In this document: positions 45,301 to 58,700 of the stretch, piece after piece
Layout of the letters: each line of letters starts with the position of its first letter
Numbering within the stretch: the stretch's first letter is position 1
DNA from: Limnomonas spitsbergensis
Lineage: Eukaryota; Chlorophyta; Chlorophyceae; Chlamydomonadales
Assembly (NCBI GenBank): GCA_037349105.1
Contig: JAYJMM010000120.1
Coordinates: forward strand, 3,531,001-3,595,000
Reading direction: 5' to 3'
DNA length: 64,000 nt
Program-made: the position numbers and the translations under genes
The notes under the pieces: model-generated
The model's input: only the letters and a program-made list of their open reading frames with translations
Databases searched by the model: none
Told to the model about the DNA's origin: nothing

Positions 45301-48300
45301 GTCATGCTGAGTGTGGCCGTGTGCCAGGTGGGGGAATGAACAAAAACATGGGTCAAAGCACAGAATCGGGTCCTGCTGGACAGCACGCTGAGTACAGCTG
45401 AGTGCAAGGTAATTAAAAGAGGAATATAATGGAAGCATATTCGGTGCCGGTGTGTCGATTTCTGTTCCTCATTCATTTGTCTGACTTCCTGCTCCTGTGC
45501 CCCCCATGTGAAGATGTACTTGAGGGTAGCTCTCAAAGCTCCAGCGGCTCCAGCAGCTCCAGCGGACAGTACTGCCAGCCTTGCTGGCGCAGCTAGCACC
45601 TCCGCTTCTACCATGAGGCCAGATGCCCCACCAGCAGCGGGTGCAGCAGGGATCCCTGGGGAACAGCCAGTAGCAGCAGGAGCAGGGGCAGGTGTAACGC
45701 CAGCAGCTTGCGCAGTAGCCGGCAGCAGGGGACAGTCAGCAGCAGCAACAGCTGGAGGTGTAAGACTGGCAGTAGGAGCAGAAGAGAGCAGCTCGGACCA
45801 GCCAGAAGCAGCAGCAAAAGGAGCAGGTGCAACACCAGCAAGACGCGCAGGAGCAAGCAGCAGGGAGCAGGGAGCAGAAGAAGCAAGAGGAGCAGGTGTA
45901 ATACAAGCAGCCAGCGCAGGAGCTAGCAGCAGGGAGCAGAGAGCAGGCAGCCCGCTGGCTGCAGCGGCACGAGCTGTTATACCCACACCAGAGAGCCGCA
46001 GCCCGCTGGCAGCATGTGGTGTAGGCCTAAGCCCAGCCCCCAACACAGGCAACATAACCCCGCTTGGCACCGCTGCCGCTCGCCTGGCCGGCGCAGCCGC
46101 CCCCGCGGACAGCGCCACCGCTTCGCACCGCGCGGAACGCGCCACGCCCGTAACCACCGGCGGTGTTGCCGCCAGCAGCCTGAGGCACCGCCTGGACGAC
46201 GCCTCTCCTTTCGTGCTCGACCCCAGCAGTCTCACTCCCTGGCTCGCCGGGCTGACTACCCCTGGTGGAGTGCGTCACAGCGGCATCACGCCTCTGTGCC
46301 TGGGCGGCCGCCTGCTGCCGTGCACAACACCGCTGCCACCGTCGCCGCCCCCGCTCCCGCAGCCACCGCAGCCGTGCCCGCCGCAGCAGCATCTACCTGG
46401 TCAGGATGCGTTACCAGTCCCTGCGCAACAGGACGCGGGAACCGGCCTGCAGCCCGCCTCAGCCGCTGCGCCTGTCACGCGTGAGCTACACAGCTTGCAG
46501 CTTCTTGACACCTTCTCCTCAGTGGCACCGGCCCACCATTACCACCTGCTTGGGTCTCACCCAGAGGTCCCCTTGAGTCCTGCACTGGTGCCTGCTGCCC
46601 CCCAGGGCCCTGCGCTGGTGCCTGCCGCCCCTCTGGGCCGTATTCTGTTGCCTGCTGCCCCCCTTGGCCCCACTCTGGGGCTTGCACAGACGTCTGCCGC
46701 CCCGGAGCCTGCAGGCGGGCCTGAAGCTGGCAACGGCCCCGTCTCTTCGCTCCCCCCCGCGACGGCACCCACTGCTCCCAGCTTGCATGCCTCCTCGGAT
46801 GACGTGGTGCTCTGCTCCCTGGAGGAGGATCCCCAGCTTTGCTTGCCGGGCGACCGGGCACTGGCACAGGTGCTGGTTACAGAGCGGGAGAGGGAGGGTG
46901 CAAGAGAGAGGGCGGTGGTTCTGGAGCAGGAGGAGAGGCTGAGGCAGCGCGAGCCAAAGCGTGCACTTGCCGCTAATCAGCCTAGATGCTCCGGGCCCTC
47001 CAGGTCTACTGCGCCGGAACAAGTTCGGACGACCGCCTCTGCGGCGGCTGGCCTTGCGCCCGAGGCCACCGCGTCGCCCCAGGCAGCAGAAGGGAGCGGG
47101 GACGGCGGCGTCGGAGGAAGAGGTGCCCCCGTGGCGCCCGCTGGAGGCCTGGTGCTCCTGGCGGTCATGGGAGGCGCCCCTGCCCTTATACTATCACCGG
47201 ATGTGCGTGATACGAGCTCTACATTTGCGCAGTGCAGTCCGCTGCACGGGGCGGCAGCGACAGAGGCAGCCTCAGCCAGCGTTGGCTGTGGGACCGGCCG
47301 TCGCCTCGATGGTTCCGAAACCGCCTCCGAGGCCCAAGAGCTGACCCTGAATCCCACTGCACTAGCAGCAGGCGCAACGGCAGCGGCGAAGGCGGCGGCA
47401 ACGGATTCTGTAGGTCCGCCGCCCAGCCGCTTTGCCCCGTTCGCTGAATCCGCCGTGCTGGGAGCAGCTTCGCCATCACGCACCTCTCCGTCCTCTTGCA
47501 CGACGCTGACGGGATCTGGATCCTCGCCAAGCGGCACCGGATCTAGATCTGCCGCGGCAATCGAGGGGCAGGTCATCAGTCCGTGCGACCTAAGCGCAGC
47601 GGTACGTGCGGTTTCAGCTGCCGGCGGCGCAGGTGTCCACGACGACTCTGTGACTCTGGACTCGAGACTGCAGCGGCAGGGGGGCTCCGTCCGCCTCTCC
47701 CTTTTCCATACGGGAGGGGATGCGGACGGAGGGTGTGGCGAGCAGTCCACCCCTGCACTGTTTCCTGCCAAAGCCTTGCCCACGGCGAAGCAGATCCTGC
47801 CTCAGCCGCAGGGACAGCAGCAGCAGCGGCAGCAGCAGCAGCCAAGCCAGGGGGAAGAGCTCCAGCTGGTGCTGGATGATGAAGAAGGGGACAACCCCGC
47901 AGCAGTGCCCAGCCCCTCTCCGACGCGGTCTCTCGTGGCCCAGGAGGAGGATGCCGACCTAACACAGTCCCCAGAGGACCAGCCGAGCGCACCGGGTCAG
48001 ACCGGGCCGGGTTTACAGCCTGGAGAGCACGCGATCCATCGCAGCGGTGCCGGCGCCGGGCAGCCAAGCACTGGCCAGCCAGCAGCCTCTGCCGCTGCTG
48101 CTACAGCCGTGTCTCCCGCAGCCGCCCCCCAAGCGGCAGCAGCGCCCGAGTTTGCGTTTGATCAAATTGAGGACTGCTCGCCAGCTTCGCTTCAGATCAT
48201 ATGCTCGATGGTGCCGTCTACCCTGCCGTCGCCCACGGTGGCAGAAGCTTTGGGGCTCAACCCACACAGTAGCGGGCGGCAGACAGACCACCCCCGGATG

Positions 48301-51300
48301 TCCTCGGATGCACCCACACCCAGGCGCGCTCAGTTAGCCGAGGTCCCTGCCTCTGCGGGGTTACTGCGGGCTGTGGCTCCTCACGGCAGGCGCGGGGCGC
48401 TGTTCCATGCAGCCATTCACGGGGCCGCCGGTCGACCGGCAAGCCCGTCCCCGCTGCGCCACCGTTCAGCCGTGTTTGCAGATCTCAAGCCGTTGGCTGG
48501 ATCGGCGGAGCAGACGCAGACAGACCCCGAAGCACTGCCGGTCAGGAGGGCACCTCCCACAGTGCTGCAGCAGCAAGGAGCGCTACGGGTGGCTGGCGGC
48601 GGCGGCAGCCGCCCACCGGCGGCAGGCGCCGCCGCTCCCGGGCCATCTTGCTCTGGACGCAAACGGTCGTCCAGCGAGCGGCTGACCCTCTCCCTGCAGG
48701 CCGAGCAGAGCACGCGGGCCAAGGTGGCGGCCGTGGCGGCGGCGGCGGCAGTCAAGGCGGCCGCTGCCAGGGCGAAACAGGCGGCCCTGCTGCCTGCCTT
48801 CGCAAGCCGTCCCCAGGGCGGGCGGGCGGCAGGCCGCATCGCTCAGCTGGACAACCCTGGAGCGTCGGCTGGACATGTTGCCCTTGCCGATCTCACAAAC
48901 AATCGACAGAATCTGTGCCACGCCAAGCCTGCTCCGCCGCACGTACCGGGAACGGCCGGTAGGGATAAATCTGCTGTTGGGCCATCTCCCTCGCCGGCTG
49001 GCGCCTCGGCAGTCGAGGCGGCGGCGGCACTTGGCAGGCCCGGAAGGCACACGCCGACTCCCTCCCCATCGGCCGCCGCGGGCCCGCCCCTTGTGGCGGG
49101 CGGACGCCACCACCGCCGCGTGCTGCTCAGCAGCGACAGCGAAGGGGCCGCGCGTTCGCCTGCGCCGCCAGGCGGCGGCGGTGCGAGATCAGGGACCGCC
49201 CCTGCTGTTGCCGTGGCGGTGCAGCGTGCTGCGGAGGCTGCTGCGCCCTCGGCAGCGGCACTGACGCTCCCCGCTGCCAAGCCGGATGGCAGCCACGACA
49301 GACCACTGAGAAAAAGGCAGCGGCCAGCGAGGTGAGCTGTGTTTTAGTGAGGAGTTTATTACTCCTCACCCTGTTAAGTGTAAGTGATGTTGCCACTCAT
49401 TACTCATTACTCAAACCATGAAGTAGGGCATACAGCTGCTCTGTTTGTCGAGGTAAGTCTCTTTGCAGCGACGCAGCCGGGCGTGTTTTTTTATGGCATT
49501 CCCATGATGATGAGATTCGATGATGAGTACCTCGTGCTGACAGTGTCATTGGAGCTCACCCTTCATAAGCCACGCCTGCACTGTCAGTCTAGTTTACTGC
49601 CATTGCTGCCTCAGGAGTTGCCCCCCCATCAGCAAGATGCCTGCAGTAATTAAGGTTTCTTTGCTGTTTTCAGACGCTGTTCTCCGTCAGCAAATGCCTG
49701 CCCTGGCACACTGGCTGCCTGTGCTGTCTCAGGACCTAAGCCCCCTCAAGCGAGATGCCTGCAGTAGTACACTGTCTGTCTTGTTACACGACGCTGCCCT
49801 TTGTAAGCAAATACGGCCCCTGCAGGATTACGCTGCTAGTGTTCTCTGGCAGCGTTACACCCACACTGCATCTTCCAGCAGTACAACCCACAGAATGTAT
49901 TAAGTGAGACCAGAGGGTTTAGAAAAGTGCATACCTGCTGGGCCCTGCTGAACGCTCGGCCACGTGGGGCTGGTAGGGAATGACTAGGCTCAATTCCAGC
50001 TACCATGCACAGCCTGGGCCATGGTGCAGCCATGCCATCCTCCTATGTGAGGGGGCAGGAACATGGAACCCGGCGCTCTAGGCGGGGGGAGAGAGGAGAT
50101 CGTGAAACCAGAGGGAATGCCACAAATTTCATGTGTACAAAGTGGACAAAATACTTAATACCGGTAATGCCATGTACTAGGAAGAAGGCAAGGGCTGCAT
50201 GGGTAAAACTATGAAGTATGAACCATCACAAGGGCCCCGTCAAAACTACAAGCGCCCCTCTAGCCTTAATCAATATTGCCAGCGCGCATCAGAGTGCTCT
50301 ACCCATCCTCAAAGGGCTCTCACGTGCTCCAACCAGCCCTCTCGGACTTCACCAACAGGTCTATGGGCTGCGTGGACCCAATCAAATGCAAAACGCATTG
50401 GACAGCTGCGCCCACCCTGAGACAGCTGGGTGGGCGCAGCACCTTCATTTCTCATCCGGAATAAGTGATTGGAACCTAAGGATTCCACCAGCAGGTCTGA
50501 GGGCTGCGTGGACCCGTCTCAAGCCCTGCATGGAGCAGAGCCCTCAACCCACAGCCCCCAACCACAAACCCTGAAGATGCCCCGACCAGCTTTCCAAGTT
50601 TTTAATTTTCAGTTTCTCTTTAAAATAGTTTACGGTAATAGTAACAAATATTAGTTATATAAAAAAAATCAGTTTGTGATTAAAACCAGACCACCAGCAG
50701 GTTTCACGGCTGCGCGGAACCGTCATTGGCACTGACTGGAACATACCCTGTACCCTTAACCCTTAACCCCTTGGACGATGCCTGAACCAGCTCTCCTACT
50801 TCCACCCGCAGGTTTGATGGCTGCACGGACCCTGCGTTAACCCTGGAGCAGACCCTGAACCCTGAATTCATGACCTCGACTTGTTAAAAATATACCTCAA
50901 CCAGCTCTCCCACCTGCACCCGCAGGTTTGAGGGCTGCGTGGACCCTTCGTTAGCCCTGGAGCAGGCCCTGCAGCCACAGGCCTCTGGCCGCAGCAGCTC
51001 CCCGGAAGCTTCTCCGGAAGCTTTCGACAGGAGCGAGGTTGCTGAGGGCGTCGGCGTCGGAGACAGCGGCGGCGGTGATGGCCATTCCACTGGATCCGCC
51101 AGCGGTGACGACGGGACTTCACCCGATAGTGAGGATGGCGATTGCTTAGGCAGCGGCGGCAGTGGGGGAGATGATGCCGACAGCGAACAGGACGACGAGG
51201 GTGGGGAAGAGAGCGGGAGCGGGGACGGGGCCGACCTGGCTGCTGGATACTCTTTCCCGGAATCCATCGACCCGTTTCCTCCCCGTCAGGTGTGTTTGTG

Positions 51301-52749
51301 TGTGGGGGGGAATAGGGACAGGTTTGAGGGTTTAACCCACACTTAAATCCTAACCTTATGCAATGTGTGTGTGTGTGGGGGCTGGGTTCAGGGTTTAAAC
51401 TCTTCCCTCCGGTAAACCCTGAACACTCCTTTTGTCCATGGACCCGTTTCTTTCCGGACAGGTGTGTTGGTGTGTGTGTGTGGGGGGGGGGGGGCAGGGT
51501 TGAGGGTTTAAACCCTTCCTTCCGTTTTTATGACTGGTTTACTCTCAGACAGGTGGGTGGGGAGGGGGCAGGGTTAAGGGGTTCAATCCATAATTCCGGT
51601 AAAACCCTGAACCTTCATGTTGTCTATCGACACATTTTCAACCTGACAGGTGTGGGTGTGGGGGTCTTCAGTGGAACATTTAGGTTATGAAGGGTATGGA
51701 TGAATAAATAATGTCCCGCGCTTGTCTATCCATCCGTCCGTCCCGCTTCGAGACGCGATCGACGGCCGCGGTGAGTCGCGAGTCGCATATCATGGCACGC
51801 AAAGTAGGTTTGTGTTCCTGAGGCGCTTGCACGCGAGGCGGAGACGTGAGGAACACTTACAACGAAAAAATATGCCAGCAATGATGGGAACACGGGTCCG
51901 ACAAACTTTCCCGTAACCTACGGTGATCTGCCCCGATGAATAGCTCGCGGTTCCGTTTCCCACTGCCGCGGATGCTACGATTATTACGATTTGCAGGTGT
52001 CCAAAATACCTGCAGATGTCGAGACACACACACGGCTCACATCGGTTTGCCATGCTTGCATCTTGAGGAAGCTTCGCGATAACCTCTCATAAGGTTTCAT
52101 CAGCCACGTCAGCTGAATCACCGAAAAGTCACAAACATGTGGACTGTGTGGAGGCTTCAGGAAGTACCGGTAAAGACATGTCAGAATAAGCCATCCCAAC
52201 CTTGCCAAGCTAAACCAAGCCCCACAGCCCAGATTCAGCTTTTACCCCCGTCCAACCCGCTCATTTAATCCTCAATTTTAACGTTGTCTATAACCCATTT
52301 CTTTCCAGGCTAGATTCACTGCACGGCGTGTGGTTAAGTGTGCGCTATTTCATCTTATCAAGGCCGCTGGGCAGCCAGCTCTGGGCCGATGGTGACCAAT
52401 CCTTTACTGGCCCAACGCCTGTGACCCAAGCAGCAGGTGCCTTGCTGCATAAGGTGACACGTCCTACAGCCTCCCACTCCCCGCCCGTCATCCCTCACCC
52501 CTCACCCCTCATCCGCCCTACGCTATCCCTCATCCCATGCAGCGGAAACGCAGCCGGTCATTGATGAGCCTTATTGCGGAAGACGACGTTCTTGGCCGGC
52601 AGCCGCAGTGGGCGCCGGCAGCAGCAGCAGCAGTCAACCGACAGCAGCAGCAGCAGCGCCCAACTCATAACGGACAGGACAAGCGACTGAAGCTGTCAGG
52701 CTGCGTAAATAATCATGTTGGAGAAGGTGGGCCATCTGCTACTGCTGCA

Positions 52750-52798
<49 letters not shown>

Positions 52799-55700
52799 GC
52801 GCTACTACGCCGACTGCAGGGCTGCAGCCCTCAGCTCGCCCTGCCAGCCCGTACCGGCTCCGGAACTCAACGGAAAAGGGGGTGAGTGGCTCTTTACTTC
52901 AGTGCGCACGATATGACCACACAATCTTTGGCAGGCCACTGGGCGGCTACCGCTGGGCTTGTGGGGGCAGACCTTGACCGACCTACCATATGCAGACGAT
53001 ACCCCCCTCGGCTGGCCCACCAGCAGAAGCAGGCTGTGGAAAATCCCCACCTCAGCTGCTCCAGCTGCAGCAGAAGCAGCAGTGCTGTAGCTGTCTGCCT
53101 ATGATCTCCGCCTGGGTTGATCCACGTGCCTCTCGTTTTGCATTCCCTGTTAACAATGTGTGCGCTTTTCCCTCACGTCGATGTGCGGCAGTAGCAGAAA
53201 CAGGAGCAGGCTGTGGAGGATACTTGCCTCGGCTGCTCCAGAAGCAGTCGCAGCAGCTGTAGCCGCCTGCATCGGATTCCCGCCTGGGCTGCTCCAAGTG
53301 CCTCTCGTTTGTTTTCCCCTGTTTAACATGTGTTTGCTTTTCCCTCACATCAATGCGCTGCAGCATGAGCAGAAACTTCATGCAAGAGATCTCCACCTGG
53401 GTTGCATCAAGTACCTCTTGTTTGTTACTACCAGTTGAATACTTGAATCTCTGTTTGTGTCTCCCTCATGTCGATGCGCTGCAGCTGCAGAAGCAGCAGA
53501 AGCATTCTGCGAGTGATCTCCGCCTGGGTTGCTCCAAGTGCCGGTGGTCGGTGGGAGGCTGCACCGCCTGCCGCCGCTGCCGGAAGGACAAGGCCTGCTC
53601 AGCGTCCGCCATCAGGAGGCTGCGCCGCAGCTCCAAGGAGGAGGCCGGCAATGCTGCCCCACCACCCAACCCTCCTCATCACCATCAACCATCATCAGCT
53701 TCTGATCGGGTGACCGGTGGAACCATCAGCGGCGCCTGCCACACACGTCCCGGTGGCTTCGACGGCACGAGCGTTGGTCCCGCTGGGACCTCTGAAACCA
53801 CCCCCGCCAGAGCGACCACAGGCCACAGGGTCCACACGGCTGTGACGCCCCGCAGCGCGGTGTTGCCAGCTGGCGCAGCAGCTGCCCTCCGTCGAAGCGC
53901 GACAGCCCTGGCAGCGGCATCGGCTGACACGTTTTACGGGGGCGACCCGCAGCAGCCGCAGCAGCTGGCGCCCCAGACCTCTCCCAGCTCCCCGACCACG
54001 AGGTCACGTTCGATTCCTTCGGCGGTGGAAGCCGGTTCAGGGTACACAGGTGCGCCAGCCCTCTGCATTTTTCATGGGCTACAAAGCTGTTTCCTCAACC
54101 CTCGTGAGCCCTGTGGGGTGTGATTTTCTACGGAGCAGCAGGTTCCAGGCTTCCGTGTGAGCTATAGCTTCTGATACGCCCCCCTTCCCCCCCTCAAGAC
54201 ACGCACACTCCCAGCATTGAAGCTTCAGCAGGTGCCGCAGCTAGGTTGGAGCCGAGCAGAGGGAAAGAAACAAAGAAAGCTATGTCCCATGGGGGGCGTG
54301 AGAGTTAAGGAAAGAGCGCAGCCTGGGCCAAAGCCACATCCGCGCCGTTCCCGTAACGCCGAACAAGCCACATTAATCCCTTCCCGGTATGAGGCTATGG
54401 TGTCAGTATATACGGTACCGATATATCATATATGCTATAAGCATGAGTGAACTATTGGATTTCTCCAAGGTGATAACTTGATACGGCATGCATCTTGCGT
54501 CCTTTACAATGAACCCGATGCCCCAGCCGGTCTACCACGTACACCCTTAAGACTGTCAATGTGCTAACGGGGTACCCAGTGCATTTGCCTGTTCCAACCT
54601 GAGGGCAGCATTTAATTAATTAAGGTATATTACCAGAGGAAAGGCGAATCAAATCTACGGAAACCAGTACATTAAGCCATTCTGCTTGGTTGTCGTGAAT
54701 GGGGTAACCAGTACACTTGCCCATTATGCCTGGTTGTCGTAAATCAGGTAACCAGTACACTTGCCCATTATGCCTGGTTGTCGTAAATCAGGTAACCAGG
54801 ACATCTGCCTGTCCTGTTTGGTTGTCGTAAATCTGGTTACCAAGACATCTACCTGTTCTGCTCAAAAGGGCTGCATTCAAATAATTAATCACGGGCCCCG
54901 TGCCAGTGATTGGTAGTTCCATACTGGAGGAAAAGCAAATCAAGTCAGTGGTATATGCTAATAGCACACTTGCTTGTTGTACCCGGTTGTTGTGATCCAC
55001 AGGGTTGGAGGATCAAAGCAGGAAGGGGCGCAGCCGCGGCATCTTTGGCGGCCTGTCCTTTGCGCTCACGGGCTTTTCCAAAAACTCGTCCAAGCAGGTG
55101 GGTCTGCCACTCAATGGGAAGGGGTTAAGGCATGCCTGGCGTGTGGCATTTCTGCCATGATGGGCCAAACTGTGGCTTCTACAATAATGCATCCGAGAAG
55201 GTGGGTGTGCCAGTCGATTGGGCGGGGCCTGGGTATGCCTGGCGTGAGTCTGTCTACCATTGGCCCCCCCCGGCTTCTATAACAAAGCATCCGGAATTCC
55301 GGACAGGTGGGTGTGCCAGCTGTAGTCAGGATTGGATATGATGTGCTCGGTACCTTACCTCCGGGGGTGCGCCGTGCGGCCATTGCCGGGCCGATTTCTG
55401 GCCATGCCTCGACCGGCCTTTTGTCAGTGGCTGAAGATGCAGGGCTCGCTGCACAGCGCTCCCTTGTGGCGAATTCCGGCCGTAGCTTGACGGCCTTCGT
55501 TTGGTTGCACAAGGAGCAGGGCTTGCAGAGCAAAGCGCTCCCTCACGGCCGTGATGGAGCTGGATTTGATCTCAAGAATGCCTTTAGTAAACAATTACTT
55601 CAGGGATCTTTCCGGATCCTGTTTTTCGGATTGGAGTGGTATGGATATGGCTACGGCTCAGATTGCGATATTTGTTTACGTCCCACACCATACTTCTGGC

Positions 55701-58700
55701 GCCATTTTCATTTACTTTCTTCGAGCCTGGCCACGGCCCAGAGGTCCCAGCCTGGGTCCCCTTTGACCTGCTACACCTAACTTGAAGCTCGTCTCCATCC
55801 TTCCTCTCCCCCCCAGAGCCTGGCAGAAATTATACGGCAGCATGGCGGCCTCATCCAGGAGGAGCCTTCTGCTTCAGTTTCTGCTGCTGGGGCCACTCCA
55901 TCCGCCCAGCAGGCAGCGGGCACCCCTGCATGTCACCACCGGACTGCCCACAGCGGCGCAGCGGCCACAGGAGCCAGGGCCGCCGGTACACGTGGCGGCG
56001 GCCAGCGCGCGGTTTCGGCGTCCCCATCCCCCGCAGTGTCGGCAGCACCTGCGGTCGTGGCGCCTGCGGCAGCGGTTTCGGAGCTACCTGACGTGGTGGT
56101 TGCAGAGACTGGAGAGAAGCGTACCATCAGGTAGGTGCAGCATGTTGCATGTGTGACAGGTGTGATGTGTGTGACGTGCGTGGCTTGTGTGATGCGCTTG
56201 ACCTTCAACATGAGCAACCCCTGTGTGCTTCCATGCATCCCGAATACTTGGGAACAGGAACACATGACATCTTGACATCTTTGGATCCACACTCTAGACC
56301 CTTAACCCTAAAACCCCCTAACCCGGACTAAGTACAGGATACTTAACCATACACAGTCTTAAATGTACATGCCTTCAAAACATGACTTTTAACCTTGACC
56401 CCATCAACCATCACCCTGAACACAGTGTTGTAGTACACCTGATTCTTCGCACCTCGTCCTTAGGATGCTGTGCGCACTCGCTCGAGGTGTGTCTGTTCTC
56501 TCAGACCGGTGGGTACGGGACTGTGTGGCACGTAGCCGCTTCGTACGGCCCGACTTGGAGGCCCTGGAGTACGTCATCAAGCCTCCCAAGCCACACCTCA
56601 GGGCCGCCGGGATTTTCACAGGTAGGACGCTGTTGGGGGCTCTGTCGGGCTCTGTCGAACTCTGTTTGGGTTTTTGTCGGACCTTGTTGGGGCTGGGGTC
56701 TGCGTTGAGGGTCAGCCCTGGGCAGGTTGGTCATTAGGTGAGCCAACGGGGGTTTCACAGGTAGGGCCCTGTTGAGGCTTTGTTGGTGATGATGGGTGGT
56801 CCCGGGGTAGGTTGGTCATTGAGGTGAGCCAACGGGGTTTTCACTGGTAGGACCCTGTTTGGGGCTTGGTCTGTGTTGAGGGTCAGCCCTGGGGTAAGGT
56901 GGTCATTAGGTGAGCCAGCTGCCTAGAGGCTGCATGGGCATTGGGTCGGCCGCCAGCAGAGGTTTGACCAGTGGGTCCATGCAGTGAGTCCATGCAGTGG
57001 GTCCATGCAGTGGGTCCATGCAGTGTGCGTGCACACGCACACATGCCGCTACAGTATGCACTCACACAAAATACAAACACACGCGAAAAACAACAAAAAC
57101 AAAACACTTGTTTCCGTTCATCAGGTCTCGGGCTCCTGGAGATTTCCCATGCTTTTGTCACTAAATGTCAATCATTTTTCCTGGCTGTTGGCTTACATCC
57201 ACATACCTCTTAAACGGTTCATCTGGATAACACCATGGCACAGTGGCACACATACAAACACACACACATGAACACATGAACAAACACGCACGCATATCCC
57301 CGTCCCGTGCAGGGCTGCGGGCATACATCCACGGCTCCTCCAAGTTCAGCTTGGAGCTGGGTCGTGTACTGGTGCAGGCGGGAGCGCTGATCGTCCCCGC
57401 GGTGGAGGAGGAAGTGTGCATGGTGCGGGGCCGGCCGGGAAATTGCTGGAGGAGTACGGCTCTGTAGCGTTAGTGGCCTGCTGCGGGTGGGCAAATGCGG
57501 TGGGTGAAATATGTCTGCATCGGTGTTTATTTTAGTGAGCACCAGACGGCATTTCGGGGACTGTCAGGTGGCCACCATGTGGGGAACAAACATTTAGAGG
57601 CCTACAGCGGGCGAGTCATGCAGCAGTTTCTGCCGCGCCTGCCCCCCACGGCCGCAGGCTGCGATGTAGCTGACTTGTGGCTGAGGCGCGCTAAAATAAA
57701 CACAGGTCTGCATACTCTCCACGGTGAGGAGGCATGCATGGTGAGGAGGTGAGGGCAGACCAATCTCTGTTTGTGAGGCTTGAGGCATGCGGCCGTGTAG
57801 TAACATTTTGGTTTTCAATTTAAGAGTTTTTTTGTTTTCTTTTTATAAGAAGGATTAAGATTCAGCTGCCTGCAGTGGGTGAGCAACAAGGGTGGGTTAG
57901 TGGTCATTTTTGACCGCGAATGGGTGCTTTTTGCGCTGAGGACCGGGCAGACGAATGGGTGGCGTTAGAACAGTGGTGGGTTGCTGATACTGATGGCCGC
58001 ATCATCTCTGCGCTGGAGGAAAAGGTGCACATGGTGAGGCAGGGCCGGCCTCGAAATCGCTGTTTTGAGGCTAGAGGAATGCGGCTGTGTAGTATAAGCT
58101 GCCTGCATTAGGTGGGTGTTTGCCTTGGGTGGGTGATTGGTGAAATGGGTATGGGTGGGTGGTGGTGGGTGGGTGGTGCGTAGGTAGGCATGAGTGGGTG
58201 GTGGTGGTTAGGTAGGCATGGGTGGGTGGTGGTGGGTGGGTGGTGGGTAGGTAGGCATGAGTGGTGGGTGGGTATGTCTGGTGGGTGAAATACTGCTGTC
58301 CACACAATCTGTGTGGTAAGAAGTGTGGCTCAAGCCACTGGGCATAGACTGGCGAGGTTTTGGTCACTGTATGCGCGATGGCCGCCGCCTGGTTTCCCCT
58401 TAAAGGTGGTCTGGGGAACTGAAACGAGCCTTGTTTGAATGGCCCCCATCCAGGCTGGCGTCATGGTCTCGGAGGCTGCAGCGGACCTCGTCCTGATCGA
58501 GGCGCCCCACTGCGCGACCTTGGATGCCAGCAGTAAAGGTGCGGCGGGCAAGCGGGCGACTCCTACAAGCGGACAGAAAGGCAGCGGTGCTGTCTCTGGC
58601 AGGAAACAGCGGGTAGCGGTGGGTGCTGGCGGCAGCGGCGGGGAAGCCGAGGCGGCGGCGGAGCGGCTTCTGGTCCGGGCGTCCAAGGGCCTCGAACGCA

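Noticed and set aside
45180..46235. Antisense open frame of 351 codons
   Set aside because: Shadow of the GC-rich, Ala-coding large exon on the plus strand; the sense frame connects in phase to exons on both sides.
54204..54310. Extra small exon before the first BRCT exon
   Set aside because: A frame (IEASAGAAARLEPS) can be drawn, but its end falls in an R5 repeat and its middle resembles a copy of the BRCT1 acceptor; exons 8 and 9 join in phase without it.
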